Shown piece by piece: positions 1-6,233 of a stretch of 15,697 nt of DNA (positions are counted from its first letter, which is position 1; each line of letters opens with the position of its first letter). The position numbers and the translations under genes were made by a program. Below the pieces are notes generated by a model. It was not told where the DNA came from, searched no databases, and saw only the letters and a list, made by a program, of their open reading frames with translations. Source of the DNA: Pedobacter schmidteae (GTDB taxonomy: Bacteria > Bacteroidota > Bacteroidia > Sphingobacteriales > Sphingobacteriaceae); the NCBI GenBank assembly GCA_945906015.1, contig CAMDQV010000016.1, positions 1 to 15,697 on the forward strand, in the 5' to 3' direction.

Positions 1-65
1 TCGGAATTATATTTTTTTCATTTCATTCAGATTTTATAAAGCTCTAAAAATGACAGGTTGAGTTT

Positions 66-88
66 CAAAAAGCGGAACAGGCTTTTTG
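66..88 (+). terminator. Possible intrinsic terminator of an upstream gene outside the window
   Basis: An 8-bp perfect inverted repeat, CAAAAAGC and GCTTTTTG, flanks a 7-nt loop (74-80). The A-tract/stem/T-tract layout is that of a bidirectional intrinsic terminator. It probably ends a transcript entering from the left, because it lies just before the ATG at 116. The stem has few GC pairs, so strength is doubtful. Confidence 0.4.
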
Positions 89-115
89 CTACCAATAATT
101 GATTATTATTATAGA

Positions 116-1336
116 ATGAAAAACATTCTATATAACTTTTTCAGAAATGCACTTCTGATTTTATTTATAAACAGCTTGGTCGATGCTGCTTTAGCGCAAA
201 CCACTGCATTAACTATTGATGCATCTAAGTACAGTACGCTACAGCAGGCTGTGGATGCTCTCCCGGCTAGTGGCGGCATTATCAATATTCCTCCGGGTAA
301 TTTTGAGATCACAAAGCCAATCTTGATTAAGACAGAGAATACCCGCCTGCAGGGATCAGGTGGTTCAACTCATCTGATCAATAAAAATACTGCTGGTGAG
401 CCGGCAATTATTGTTAGCTCGGGCAAGGATCAATTGTTCAGACTTGAGTTAAGTGGTTTTCGCATAAGCGGTAACCCTAAGAGCGGTGATGGTATTTACA
501 TGGAACAGATACAAGAGTTAATGATCACTGATATGACGATTGATCATAACGGGGGCCATGGAATTAACATGAAGGATTGCACTGAAAACCCAAGGATTGC
601 AAATTGTAACCTAAACTATAATTCAAAAGCAGGAGTAAACATTGACGGTGGGCACGATATCGTTGTAAGTGGAAATCAGTTTGAAGAGAACCAGGATGCC
701 CTTCGGATTAAGGATGGCTTTAACCTGACCATGACAGGTAATAATATTGATGACCATCTGCGACATGGAATTGTAGTAGAGAATACTTATGGCTCAATTA
801 TTTCAAGTAATATGATCGAGGAGTGCCAGGGGACAGCGATTGTCCTAACGGCACCCGCTTCTCCTGCCAATCGTTTTTGTTATGGCATTACTATTAGTGC
901 TAATGTTATTGCGCATCATTTAGGTGGCGGCATAGAGTTGAATAATGCCTGGGGGTGTGCGGTCTCGGCAAATACCTTTACTCTGGTTCATAACTTTTCT
1001 ATTCTAGTCGGGCCTGATACCGGTGGCATTACAATAAGTGGAAATAACTTTAGCAATAGTCGTGGTAAGCTGGGCGCCCGTAATGAGAAGAACCCCTTTA
1101 CATGGGATGTTGGTTCCGGTGTAATTTTAAAGAGTGCTACTGATATCACGATCTCGGGCAATTTCTTCGGCAAACTTACAACTGAGGCCGTTAAAGCCGA
1201 CGAAAACTGCAGCGGCATCCTTGTTTCGGGAAATATGATGACCGAGCTGAACCAGGGTGCTCAGAATGGTAATAAAGCGATTGATTTAGGAGGGGCAAAG
1301 GATGTTTTGGTCAAAGATAATTTGATTAGGAAGTAA
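116..1336 (+). CDS. Secreted right-handed parallel beta-helix protein (pectate-lyase-superfamily fold)
   Basis: A 406-residue exported protein. Residues 1-28 form a signal peptide: basic start MKN, hydrophobic core ALLILFI, and likely cleavage after AALA. About residues 33-75 resemble the N-terminal cap of pectate_lyase_3 proteins (TIDASKYSTLQQAVDALP, then IPPGNF). The rest is a ladder of about ten parallel beta-helix coils with the recurring pattern I-x-I/V-S-G-N-x-F/I, for example VVSGNQFE, TISGNNFS, TISGNFFG and LVSGNMMT. This fold is used by polysaccharide lyases, epimerases and surface proteins. I see no catalytic signature that would choose an activity, and no C-terminal sorting domain. 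The ATG at 116 is preferred over the in-frame TTG at 86 because it places the signal peptide at the N-terminus and the TTG lies inside the hairpin at 66-88. The gene stands alone and convergent to the toxin-antitoxin pair. Confidence 0.85.
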   Translation: MKNILYNFFRNALLILFINSLVDAALAQTTALTIDASKYSTLQQAVDALPASGGIINIPPGNFEITKPILIKTENTRLQGSGGSTHLINKNTAGEPAIIVSSGKDQLFRLELSGFRISGNPKSGDGIYMEQIQELMITDMTIDHNGGHGINMKDCTENPRIANCNLNYNSKAGVNIDGGHDIVVSGNQFEENQDALRIKDGFNLTMTGNNIDDHLRHGIVVENTYGSIISSNMIEECQGTAIVLTAPASPANRFCYGITISANVIAHHLGGGIELNNAWGCAVSANTFTLVHNFSILVGPDTGGITISGNNFSNSRGKLGARNEKNPFTWDVGSGVILKSATDITISGNFFGKLTTEAVKADENCSGILVSGNMMTELNQGAQNGNKAIDLGGAKDVLVKDNLIRK

Positions 1337-1386
1337 GTTCAAGAGACAGGTTATTTGGTTTTAGAAGGTAAAGTCTTAAATTAATT

Positions 1387-1450
1387 TAAGGAGTCAGAAG
1401 ACTCCTTACCATTGGATAATCCTTAGAGGCGCTTCGCTAAACTCTACGGA
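1387..1450 (+). repeat. Double-hairpin interspersed repeat, copy A
   Basis: The first hairpin has 9-bp arms TAAGGAGTC and GACTCCTTA with loop AGAA (1387-1408). The second has arms TCCTTAGAG (1420-1428) and CTCTACGGA (1442-1450) with one mismatch, and a loop containing CGCTTCGCTAAA. The same two-hairpin plan recurs at 2150 and 2563 in the same orientation. It resembles REP/MITE-type intergenic repeats. A further small palindrome, GAAGTT-TTT-AACTTC (1454-1468), follows in this copy only and lies between two convergent genes. Confidence 0.75.
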
Positions 1451-1495
1451 CAGGAAGTTTTTAACTTCTAACCGTCATTCTACCAGCTTGTATTT

Positions 1496-1768
1496 CTATT
1501 TATCATCGTAATGCCCGGCAGCAGTGATTACTATAACGGTCACAGTCTCATCCTTGATTTGGTAGACAAGCCGATGTTTTTGGCTTATCCGTCTGGAATA
1601 TAAGCCAGCCAGATCGTATTTTTTGATTTCGGGTTTACCTGTTCCTGTTCTAGGATGTTCCATCAATTCTAAGAGCAGTTTCTGCACTTTCTTAAAGGCT
1701 GAAGGCTCAGAGCGTTTCAGCAATTTAAGGTCATCAATTGCCTGTTCAGTAAATTCCAGCGTGTACAT
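1496..1768 (-). CDS. yoeB: YoeB/Txe-family toxin, ribosome-dependent mRNA endonuclease
   Basis: A 90-residue toxin of the RelE/ParE superfamily, YoeB (Txe) branch. Proteins of this family cut mRNA in the ribosomal A site and are neutralised by a YefM-type antitoxin. The family signature is clear: GKPE, then DLAGLYSRRI, HRLVYQI and a C-terminal GHYDDK. The catalytic residues known from E. coli YoeB (Glu46, Arg65, His83, Tyr84) are matched by Glu47, Arg66, His86 and Tyr87, so the toxin looks intact. The start is the ATG at 1768, whose A is shared with the antitoxin stop (TGATG overlap). A TTG one codon upstream is less likely. The length equals that of characterised members (84-90 aa). It is the second gene of a two-gene operon transcribed leftward. 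Confidence 0.93.
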   Translation of the reverse strand: MYTLEFTEQAIDDLKLLKRSEPSAFKKVQKLLLELMEHPRTGTGKPEIKKYDLAGLYSRRISQKHRLVYQIKDETVTVIVITAAGHYDDK

Positions 1769-2022
1769 CAAAGTGCATCAAGGAACTGCTCAAGGGCAGG
1801 TTTTCCGCTTACACGGGTTACTTTACCTTCTTCAGCATCTTTTAGCGCTTTACGGATTTTTTCAAGAAGCTGAGGACTAAAATACAAGTCATCTTTAAGT
1901 ACCGGTGTTATAGAATAAGCCTTGTTCTTCCCTCTCTGGATGATGATCTGCTCACCATTGTCTGCCAGATTCATATATTCCGCCTGCTTTTCTCTAAACT
2001 CTCTGCTGCTTATAATTACCAT
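1768..2022 (-). CDS. yefM: YefM/Phd-family antitoxin
   Basis: An 84-residue antitoxin of the Phd/YefM family, first gene of the pair with yoeB. The N-terminal half is the dimeric DNA-binding fold, with SSREFREKQAEYMNLA followed by GEQIIIQRGKNKAYSI, the usual 'E-x-I-x-I-x-R' strand. The C-terminal half (about residues 50-84) is charged and probably unfolded until it wraps the toxin, as in YefM. It starts at ATG 2022, which has no Shine-Dalgarno sequence. Family members repress their own operon by binding TGTACA-type palindromes. A matching palindrome lies 13 bp upstream, overlapping the promoter, so autoregulation is expected. Confidence 0.92.
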   Translation of the reverse strand: MVIISSREFREKQAEYMNLADNGEQIIIQRGKNKAYSITPVLKDDLYFSPQLLEKIRKALKDAEEGKVTRVSGKPALEQFLDAL

Positions 2023-2034
2023 GATTTAAATTTA

Positions 2035-2051
2035 TGTACCAATATGGTACA
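2035..2051 (-). promoter_or_regulatory. Palindromic operator for YefM/YoeB autoregulation
   Basis: TGTACCAATATGGTACA has perfect 7-bp arms (TGTACCA, TGGTACA) around ATA. It lies 12 nt upstream of the antitoxin ATG and overlaps the last two bases of the predicted -7 element. YefM of E. coli binds palindromes with a TGTACA core. The resemblance and the position make this the likely operator. Binding itself is inferred. Confidence 0.7.
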
Positions 2052-2081
2052 AATATAATGCTAATTTCTTCTTATTTCAAA
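2050..2081 (-). promoter_or_regulatory. Bacteroidetes-type promoter of the toxin-antitoxin operon
   Basis: On the minus strand TTTG (2081-2078) is followed by 20 nt and TATATTTG (2057-2050). Both elements match the Bacteroidetes primary sigma consensus exactly (-33 TTTG, -7 TAnnTTTG). Transcription would begin about 20 nt before the antitoxin ATG. Confidence 0.75.
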
Positions 2082-2149
2082 AAAGGATTATGGGAGGAGT
2101 ACAAATTGGACCGTTACAAGGTTTTAAATGGTTGGGCCTTATATTATTC

Positions 2150-2213
2150 GAGGAGTAAGAAGACTCCTCAGCATTAGATAATCCGTAGTCACGCTTTGTT
2201 TAACACTACGTAT
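2150..2213 (+). repeat. Double-hairpin interspersed repeat, copy B
   Basis: Hairpin 1 has arms GAGGAGT and ACTCCTC with loop AAGAAG (2150-2169). Hairpin 2 has arms CGTAGT (2184-2189) and ACTACG (2205-2210), with the pairing resuming beyond one mismatch. Spacing and orientation match copy A, including the AGTNAGAAGACTCCT core, the TAATCC(G/T)TAG segment, and CGCTT followed by TAA. It lies between the toxin-antitoxin promoter and the tRNA gene. Confidence 0.72.
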
Positions 2214-2327
2214 AGCAGGGTAAATTCTGAACAAATTCATAGCTTAAATCCTGTAAAATTATTAAAATTTTATTTATGTTTACATCCCGCATTGTAGATC
2301 GATTTATCATAAACGTTTATACAAAAT

Positions 2328-2407
2328 GCCCAGCTGGCGGAACTGGTAGACGCGTCGGTCTCAAACACCGATAGGAAACTGTGCCGGTTCGATTCCGGCG
2401 CTGGGTA
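2328..2407 (+). tRNA. tRNA-Leu (anticodon CAA)
   Basis: A full cloverleaf can be drawn. The acceptor stem is GCCCAGC/GCTGGGT with one G-U pair and discriminator A2407. The D arm is GCG...CGC with GG in the loop. The anticodon stem TCGGT/ACCGA carries loop CTCAAAC, giving anticodon CAA (2362-2364), which reads UUG. The variable arm is short (AG-GAAA-CT core), and the T arm is GCCGG-TTCGATT-CCGGC. The extra variable hairpin makes it class II, as expected for leucine. CCA is not encoded. At 80 nt it is short for a class II tRNA. No convincing promoter was identified upstream. Confidence 0.96.
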
Positions 2408-2409
2408 CG

Positions 2410-2442
2410 AAGCCTGATACGAAAGTGTCGGGCTTTTTGTTT
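2410..2442 (+). terminator. Intrinsic terminator of tRNA-Leu
   Basis: An 11-bp stem, AAGCCTGATAC with GTGTCGGGCTT (two G-U pairs), is closed by a GAAA tetraloop and followed by TTTGTTT. It begins 2 nt after the discriminator base of the tRNA. Confidence 0.88.
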
Positions 2443-2902
2443 AGGTAGATACAGAGTCTGTGTATGTTTCGTTTGGGTCTAGCCATCACAACTACAACAC
2501 AGAAAATTTAGGATATATACAGTTAATGGAAATTTAACGGTATAACTTTAACCATCATTAAAGAAGTCAGGAGACTCCCAATCATTCCAAAATCCGTATA
2601 GCCGCTTCGCTAAACAACGGACAGTTGTGGCCAATGGTCCTGTTGCCGGGCAGTCCGTTCCAATGAAAAACAGCCCCGGGTAAAATAAACCTTGCCTTAG
2701 GAAGTATCTTCCGGCTATTCATAATTTAAATCAGAACGCAATTTCTTGCCGGAAATACTCCTTAGGAAAGGGCTGAAACAGCCTATAAAACACAGGTATT
2801 GATTTCCAAAATCAAATCATGATGGCTCTAAAGCATTATCTGACCAAGTATAACCGTATTTTTTACCTTGTCTTGTATCGAACTAAGGATTATTTACCAG
2901 AT
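2443..2902. other. Gene-free stretch with inverted repeats
   Basis: I find no convincing gene in these 460 bp. The stretch holds repeat copy C. It also has a 7-bp inverted repeat AACGGAC/GTCCGTT (2616-2622 with 2653-2659). An imperfect long inverted repeat follows: CCTTAGGAAGTATCTTCCGG near 2696-2715 pairs with CCGGAAATACTCCTTAGG near 2750-2767. A small hairpin GGCTG-AAA-CAGCC sits at 2771-2783. None ends in a clear T-tract on either strand, so I do not call a terminator for hscB here. Confidence 0.6.
2563..2621 (+). repeat. Double-hairpin interspersed repeat, copy C (degenerate)
   Basis: It has the same plan as copies A and B. Hairpin 1 is reduced to AGTC-AGGA-GACT (2565-2576) within GAAGTCAGGAGACTCCC. 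Hairpin 2 has arms TCCGT (2593-2597) and ACGGA (2617-2621) and a loop containing CGCTTCGCTAAAC, identical to copy A over 12 bases. It lies in the same orientation as the other copies, 156 bp past the tRNA. Confidence 0.68.
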
Positions 2903-3430
2903 TCAAACCCTGAATTTATTCAAACTTTCACGAATCCGCATCAGGTATTTTTGCCGGTACCATATATCTTTGACCTTCAAAAGAATACTATTTGAATCAG
3001 CACCTTGCAACTGATCAAACTCATTTGTATTTCGTTTCAACTCGTCAAACAAAAAAAGTTCCATCTCATCAATTTGAGTGCTTAGCTCAGTCAGCTTCAG
3101 CTCATCATGATCAAATTCCATATCTATTAAAGCCTCGTTCACATCCATCATATCCATCAGAAAATCCTGTGACAAGGCATATTTATCACCTTCAGCCAGC
3201 ATATCATGGAGTGACAAAACGTACTCAATACGCTTTAAGGGATCTGATAACACCTGATATGCCTTATTGTTAATGGTAGACAATTCTAATATCTCTTCCT
3301 GCTTCTCCTGGCTTTCATTCACATAAAAATCGGGATGAAAGCGCTTGCTCAGCGCATAGAATTTCTTCTTGACTAAGACATCGTCAATCTGAAAACTAAG
3401 GGGGAGATCATATAACTCGAAATAATTCAC
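2903..3430 (-). CDS. hscB: HscB-like Fe-S cluster assembly co-chaperone (J-domain protein)
   Basis: A 175-residue protein of normal length for HscB (171-176). The J domain is N-terminal (about 1-72), with FYALSKRFHPDFY placing the HPD motif at 32-34 and LSTINNKAYQVLSDP forming helices III/IV. The C-terminal three-helix domain (about 85-170) contains FLMDMMDVNEAL, the region that in HscB contacts the scaffold protein IscU. HscB stimulates the Hsp70 HscA and delivers IscU to it. No hscA, iscU, iscS or fdx lies in this window. The start is GTG at 3430, which begins exactly at the J domain; no upstream ATG fits better. It is the last gene of the leftward run, separated from rseP by 179 bp, so it may have its own promoter, though I see no clear one. 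Confidence 0.88.
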   Translation of the reverse strand: MNYFELYDLPLSFQIDDVLVKKKFYALSKRFHPDFYVNESQEKQEEILELSTINNKAYQVLSDPLKRIEYVLSLHDMLAEGDKYALSQDFLMDMMDVNEALIDMEFDHDELKLTELSTQIDEMELFLFDELKRNTNEFDQLQGADSNSILLKVKDIWYRQKYLMRIRESLNKFRV

Positions 3431-3589
3431 GACAGGGATAGGATTAAATGATTTTACGATTGGATGCAGTACTCAACCTGACGAATATTGGTTCTTGACA
3501 TTAAACTCTTCATTAATATTTGCTAAGTTCCCTCCTATGTCGGGATGACATCCGTGTTCATTTAAAAAAAGTAATTTTAATACCCAATT

Positions 3590-3607
3590 CAACTGTCAAC
3601 TGTCAAC
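3590..3607. repeat. Short heptad array (CAACTGT)
   Basis: CAACTGT occurs twice in tandem and is followed by a partial third copy CAAC, ending 2 bp before the stop codon of rseP. It has the same 7-nt period as the arrays at 10478 and 15244-15601, but different words. With under three units it could be chance by itself. Confidence 0.45.
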
Positions 3608-3609
3608 GA

Positions 3610-4938
3610 TCAATTGATCACATGTTTAATTATATCATTTCCAAACACAAACACCATCAGCGTAACTAAAATCACGAATCCTACCATTTGGGCACGCTCC
3701 ATAAACTTATCTCCCAGTGGCTTACCCTTCACCATTTCGATCAAAAGGAATATAGCATGACCACCATCCAATGCAGGAATAGGCAATAAGTTCATTAAAG
3801 CTAAGGCCATAGAAAGCAATCCTACAAGGCTCCAGAACTTGACCCAGTCTACAGTTGCACCAAACATCGTAGCAATTCCTATTGGACCTGTAAAAGCTTT
3901 ATTCGCCTTAACCTGACCTGAAGCTACCTTGCCCAGACCTTTAGCATTATCCATAAATGAACCCCATGCTTTTGAAGCACCCACAGGCAATGATCCAATT
4001 AAACCATAATTTACGGTTTCAATAGGAATATTAAAATAAGGAGAAATATACACTCCTACAGTTCCATCTTCAGAAACCTGAGTTGGAAGCTCCATCGTTT
4101 GATTATTCCGGATCAGTGATATTGCAACAGTTTTATTCTTATTAGATTGAACTTCTGCTTTGAATTCATCATAAAAAGTTATAGCCTTAGTATTGACAGC
4201 CAAAATACTATCTCCTTTTAGAAGCCCTGCTTTGGCGGCATTACCACCCGGAGCAATCTGTACTATCCCCGACATTTTAACCCTAGGCTCAACAAATTGT
4301 CCAATTCCCAAATCTGATACCCTTTCTAGAATATCACCAGGAACCTGTATGGTTTTTATTTCAGAACCGCGGGCAACGCTAAGTTCAGTATTTCCAAGTA
4401 ATACCTTAGAGCTAGTCAGTTCATCGAAACGTAAAACAGGCATTCCATTCACCGAGGTAATACGATCACCTGTTTGAAGGCCAATTTCTTTGCCAATAAG
4501 GCCAGGAGCTATCCCGTCGGGTAGTTTATCATTTGGAATAAAGGTTTCTCCATTTTTAAGAATAAGCATCCAAAAAATGAATATCCCCAGTACGATATTT
4601 ACTGTAACACCTCCAAGCATGACAATCAGTCGCTGCCAGGCTGGTTTTGAACGGAATTCCCAGGGTTGCGGCGGACCGGCAAGCTGCTCCGAATCCATTG
4701 ATTCATCTATCATGCCTGCGATTTTTACATAACCTCCTAATGGAAGCCAACCAATACCGTACTCGCAACCTTTATAATTAAAGCTGAACAGCTTAAAACC
4801 CCATGCATCAAAAAACAAATAGAATTTCTCTACCCTGATTCCAAAAGCACGAGCTGCAAAAAAGTGTCCTGCCTCGTGTAATATGATTAAAATTGATAAT
4901 CCCAATAACAGCTGACCTGTCATTATTAATCCATCCAT
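3610..4938 (-). CDS. rseP: RseP-type site-2 zinc metalloprotease (intramembrane)
   Basis: A 442-residue M50 family protease of the inner membrane. The zinc-binding HEAGH motif lies in the first membrane helix (residues 21-25), and the third ligand is in NLLPIPALDGGH (Asp391). Hydrophobic segments are at about 5-25, 105-127, 368-390 and 417-433. Two PDZ-like domains occupy about 135-200 and 220-290. Family members cut anti-sigma factors and signal peptides within the membrane; which substrate is cut here is not visible. It starts at ATG 4938, and the in-frame ATG at 4923 (residue 6) is also possible. The gene follows dxr after 26 bp on the same strand, the dxr-rseP pairing seen in many bacteria, so co-transcription is likely. 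Length is typical of Bacteroidetes homologues (about 440 aa). Confidence 0.95.
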   Translation of the reverse strand: MDGLIMTGQLLLGLSILIILHEAGHFFAARAFGIRVEKFYLFFDAWGFKLFSFNYKGCEYGIGWLPLGGYVKIAGMIDESMDSEQLAGPPQPWEFRSKPAWQRLIVMLGGVTVNIVLGIFIFWMLILKNGETFIPNDKLPDGIAPGLIGKEIGLQTGDRITSVNGMPVLRFDELTSSKVLLGNTELSVARGSEIKTIQVPGDILERVSDLGIGQFVEPRVKMSGIVQIAPGGNAAKAGLLKGDSILAVNTKAITFYDEFKAEVQSNKNKTVAISLIRNNQTMELPTQVSEDGTVGVYISPYFNIPIETVNYGLIGSLPVGASKAWGSFMDNAKGLGKVASGQVKANKAFTGPIGIATMFGATVDWVKFWSLVGLLSMALALMNLLPIPALDGGHAIFLLIEMVKGKPLGDKFMERAQMVGFVILVTLMVFVFGNDIIKHVIN

Positions 4939-4964
4939 ACTTATTCTTTTATTTTATTTAAACT

Positions 4965-6155
4965 CTAATACTTATTATTTGTTACTAATTGCTGCGCAAA
5001 AATACGAGTTACCCTGTCTGTTTCTATATAATCATCTAGCAAAGGATCTGCAATAAACGAAATTTCGCTCATGCATTTTTCAATAACATCACTCATCTCT
5101 AAGAATCCTAAACGATTATTCAAAAATTCTGCCACAACCACTTCATTTGCTGCATTAATCACACATGGCATATTTCCGCCCGCATTTAACGCCTCAAAAG
5201 CTAATGCAAGGTTTCTAAACGTCTTTTTGTCAGCCTGCTCAAAGCTCAGGTTGGGATAATCCAAAAAGTTAAATCTTGGAAATGTATTTTCTATCCTATC
5301 GGGATAGGCCAAAGCATATTGTATTGGCAACTTCATGTCAGGAAGGCCCATCTGGGCTTTCATTGACCCATCTCTGAATTGAACAATAGAATGTACAATA
5401 GACTGCGGATGAACGATCACATCAATCTGGGAAACATCCAGATCAAAAAGCCATTTCGCTTCGATCACTTCCAGACCTTTATTCATTAAACTTGCTGAAT
5501 CGATGGTGATTTTCTCACCCATCACCCAATTAGGATGCTTAAGCGCCTCTTTTCTGCTAATAGTAGACAGAAAATCAACATCTCTGCCTCTGAATGGTCC
5601 GCCTGACGCAGTTAAATAAATTTTTTCAATCGGGTTACGCTCTTCACCTGCCAGACATTGGAAAATAGCAGAATGTTCAGAGTCAACGGGCAGGATCTTA
5701 ACCCCATGCTCTTTTGCAAGTCTGTTTACGAGTTCGCCTGCAACTACCAGGGTTTCCTTATTAGCTAAAGCAATATCTTTTCCAGCCTTAATTGCTGCAA
5801 GCGTTGGAATCAGGCCGGCAAAACCTACCATTGCTGTTAAAACAAGCGAGATTTCGGGGCGGCAAAGAACTTCACAAAGCTCGTCCATTCCACATAATAC
5901 TTTCGTTTCGCTTGAACTTAAGGCATTTCTAACCTCTGCTAATTTAGCTTCACTGGTTAAAACAACAAAGGTTGGATTGAACTCCAATGCTTGTTTAATT
6001 AATAGTTCTGCATTATTATTAGCAGTAAGCACAAAGATTTTGAAACGTTCCGGATTTTGGCGGATCACCTCAAGTGCCTGAGTACCTATACTTCCGGTTG
6101 AACCCAGAATAGCTATGCTTTTCAGATTAAATCCTTCGCCAAAATTATTTCCCAT
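4965..6155 (-). CDS. dxr: 1-deoxy-D-xylulose 5-phosphate reductoisomerase
   Basis: A 396-residue cytosolic enzyme that converts DXP with NADPH into 2-C-methyl-D-erythritol 4-phosphate, the second step of the MEP isoprenoid pathway. Visible signatures are the NADPH loop GSTGSIG (18-24), ALANKETLV, the metal/substrate motif VDSEHSAIFQ, the SASLMNKGLEVIEAKWLF loop with the second acidic ligands, the flexible-loop HPQSIVHSIVQF, and MGLPDMKLPIQYAL. All are intact, so the enzyme should be active. The ATG at 6155 is chosen over a TTG directly before it. This gives about ten residues in front of the usual start (K-S-I-A-I-L-G), a modest extension. It is followed by rseP after 26 bp and preceded by the GH3-like gene after 78 bp, a gap containing a 15-bp palindrome. 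Confidence 0.97.
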   Translation of the reverse strand: MGNNFGEGFNLKSIAILGSTGSIGTQALEVIRQNPERFKIFVLTANNNAELLIKQALEFNPTFVVLTSEAKLAEVRNALSSSETKVLCGMDELCEVLCRPEISLVLTAMVGFAGLIPTLAAIKAGKDIALANKETLVVAGELVNRLAKEHGVKILPVDSEHSAIFQCLAGEERNPIEKIYLTASGGPFRGRDVDFLSTISRKEALKHPNWVMGEKITIDSASLMNKGLEVIEAKWLFDLDVSQIDVIVHPQSIVHSIVQFRDGSMKAQMGLPDMKLPIQYALAYPDRIENTFPRFNFLDYPNLSFEQADKKTFRNLALAFEALNAGGNMPCVINAANEVVVAEFLNNRLGFLEMSDVIEKCMSEISFIADPLLDDYIETDRVTRIFAQQLVTNNKY

Positions 6156-6180
6156 CAAACGAAATCGATTTATAGTTATA

Positions 6181-6195
6181 TCCTGAATTTCAGGA
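6181..6195. promoter_or_regulatory. 15-bp palindrome upstream of dxr
   Basis: TCCTGAATTTCAGGA has perfect 7-bp arms around one central base and lies 25 bp before the dxr ATG. It could be an operator, or a weak hairpin between the GH3-like gene and dxr. There is no T-tract after it, so termination is unlikely. Confidence 0.4.
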
Positions 6196-6233
6196 ATTGG
6201 TTAAACTTATTAATTTTTTTTAAAGATCCACAG

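Noticed and set aside
86..115. TTG start ten codons upstream of the beta-helix ATG
   Set aside because: It would put ten polar/aromatic residues before a proper signal peptide, and the TTG is part of the hairpin at 66-88.
1387..1450. Integron attC-like site (imperfect hairpin with CGCTAAAC)
   Set aside because: The core site does not fit RYYYAAC, no integrase is present, and the two-hairpin plan does not match attC.
1623..1880. Open frame on the plus strand across the toxin-antitoxin pair
   Set aside because: It is antisense to two well-supported genes, and its translation resembles nothing.
3543..3553. Small palindrome GGATG-A-CATCC between rseP and hscB
   Set aside because: The arms are only five pairs with a 1-nt centre, there is no T-tract, and no second copy was noticed in the window.
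3608..3619. Perfect palindrome GATCAATTGATC
   Set aside because: It is made of the last codons of rseP and adjacent bases and is short and AT-rich, so chance is sufficient.
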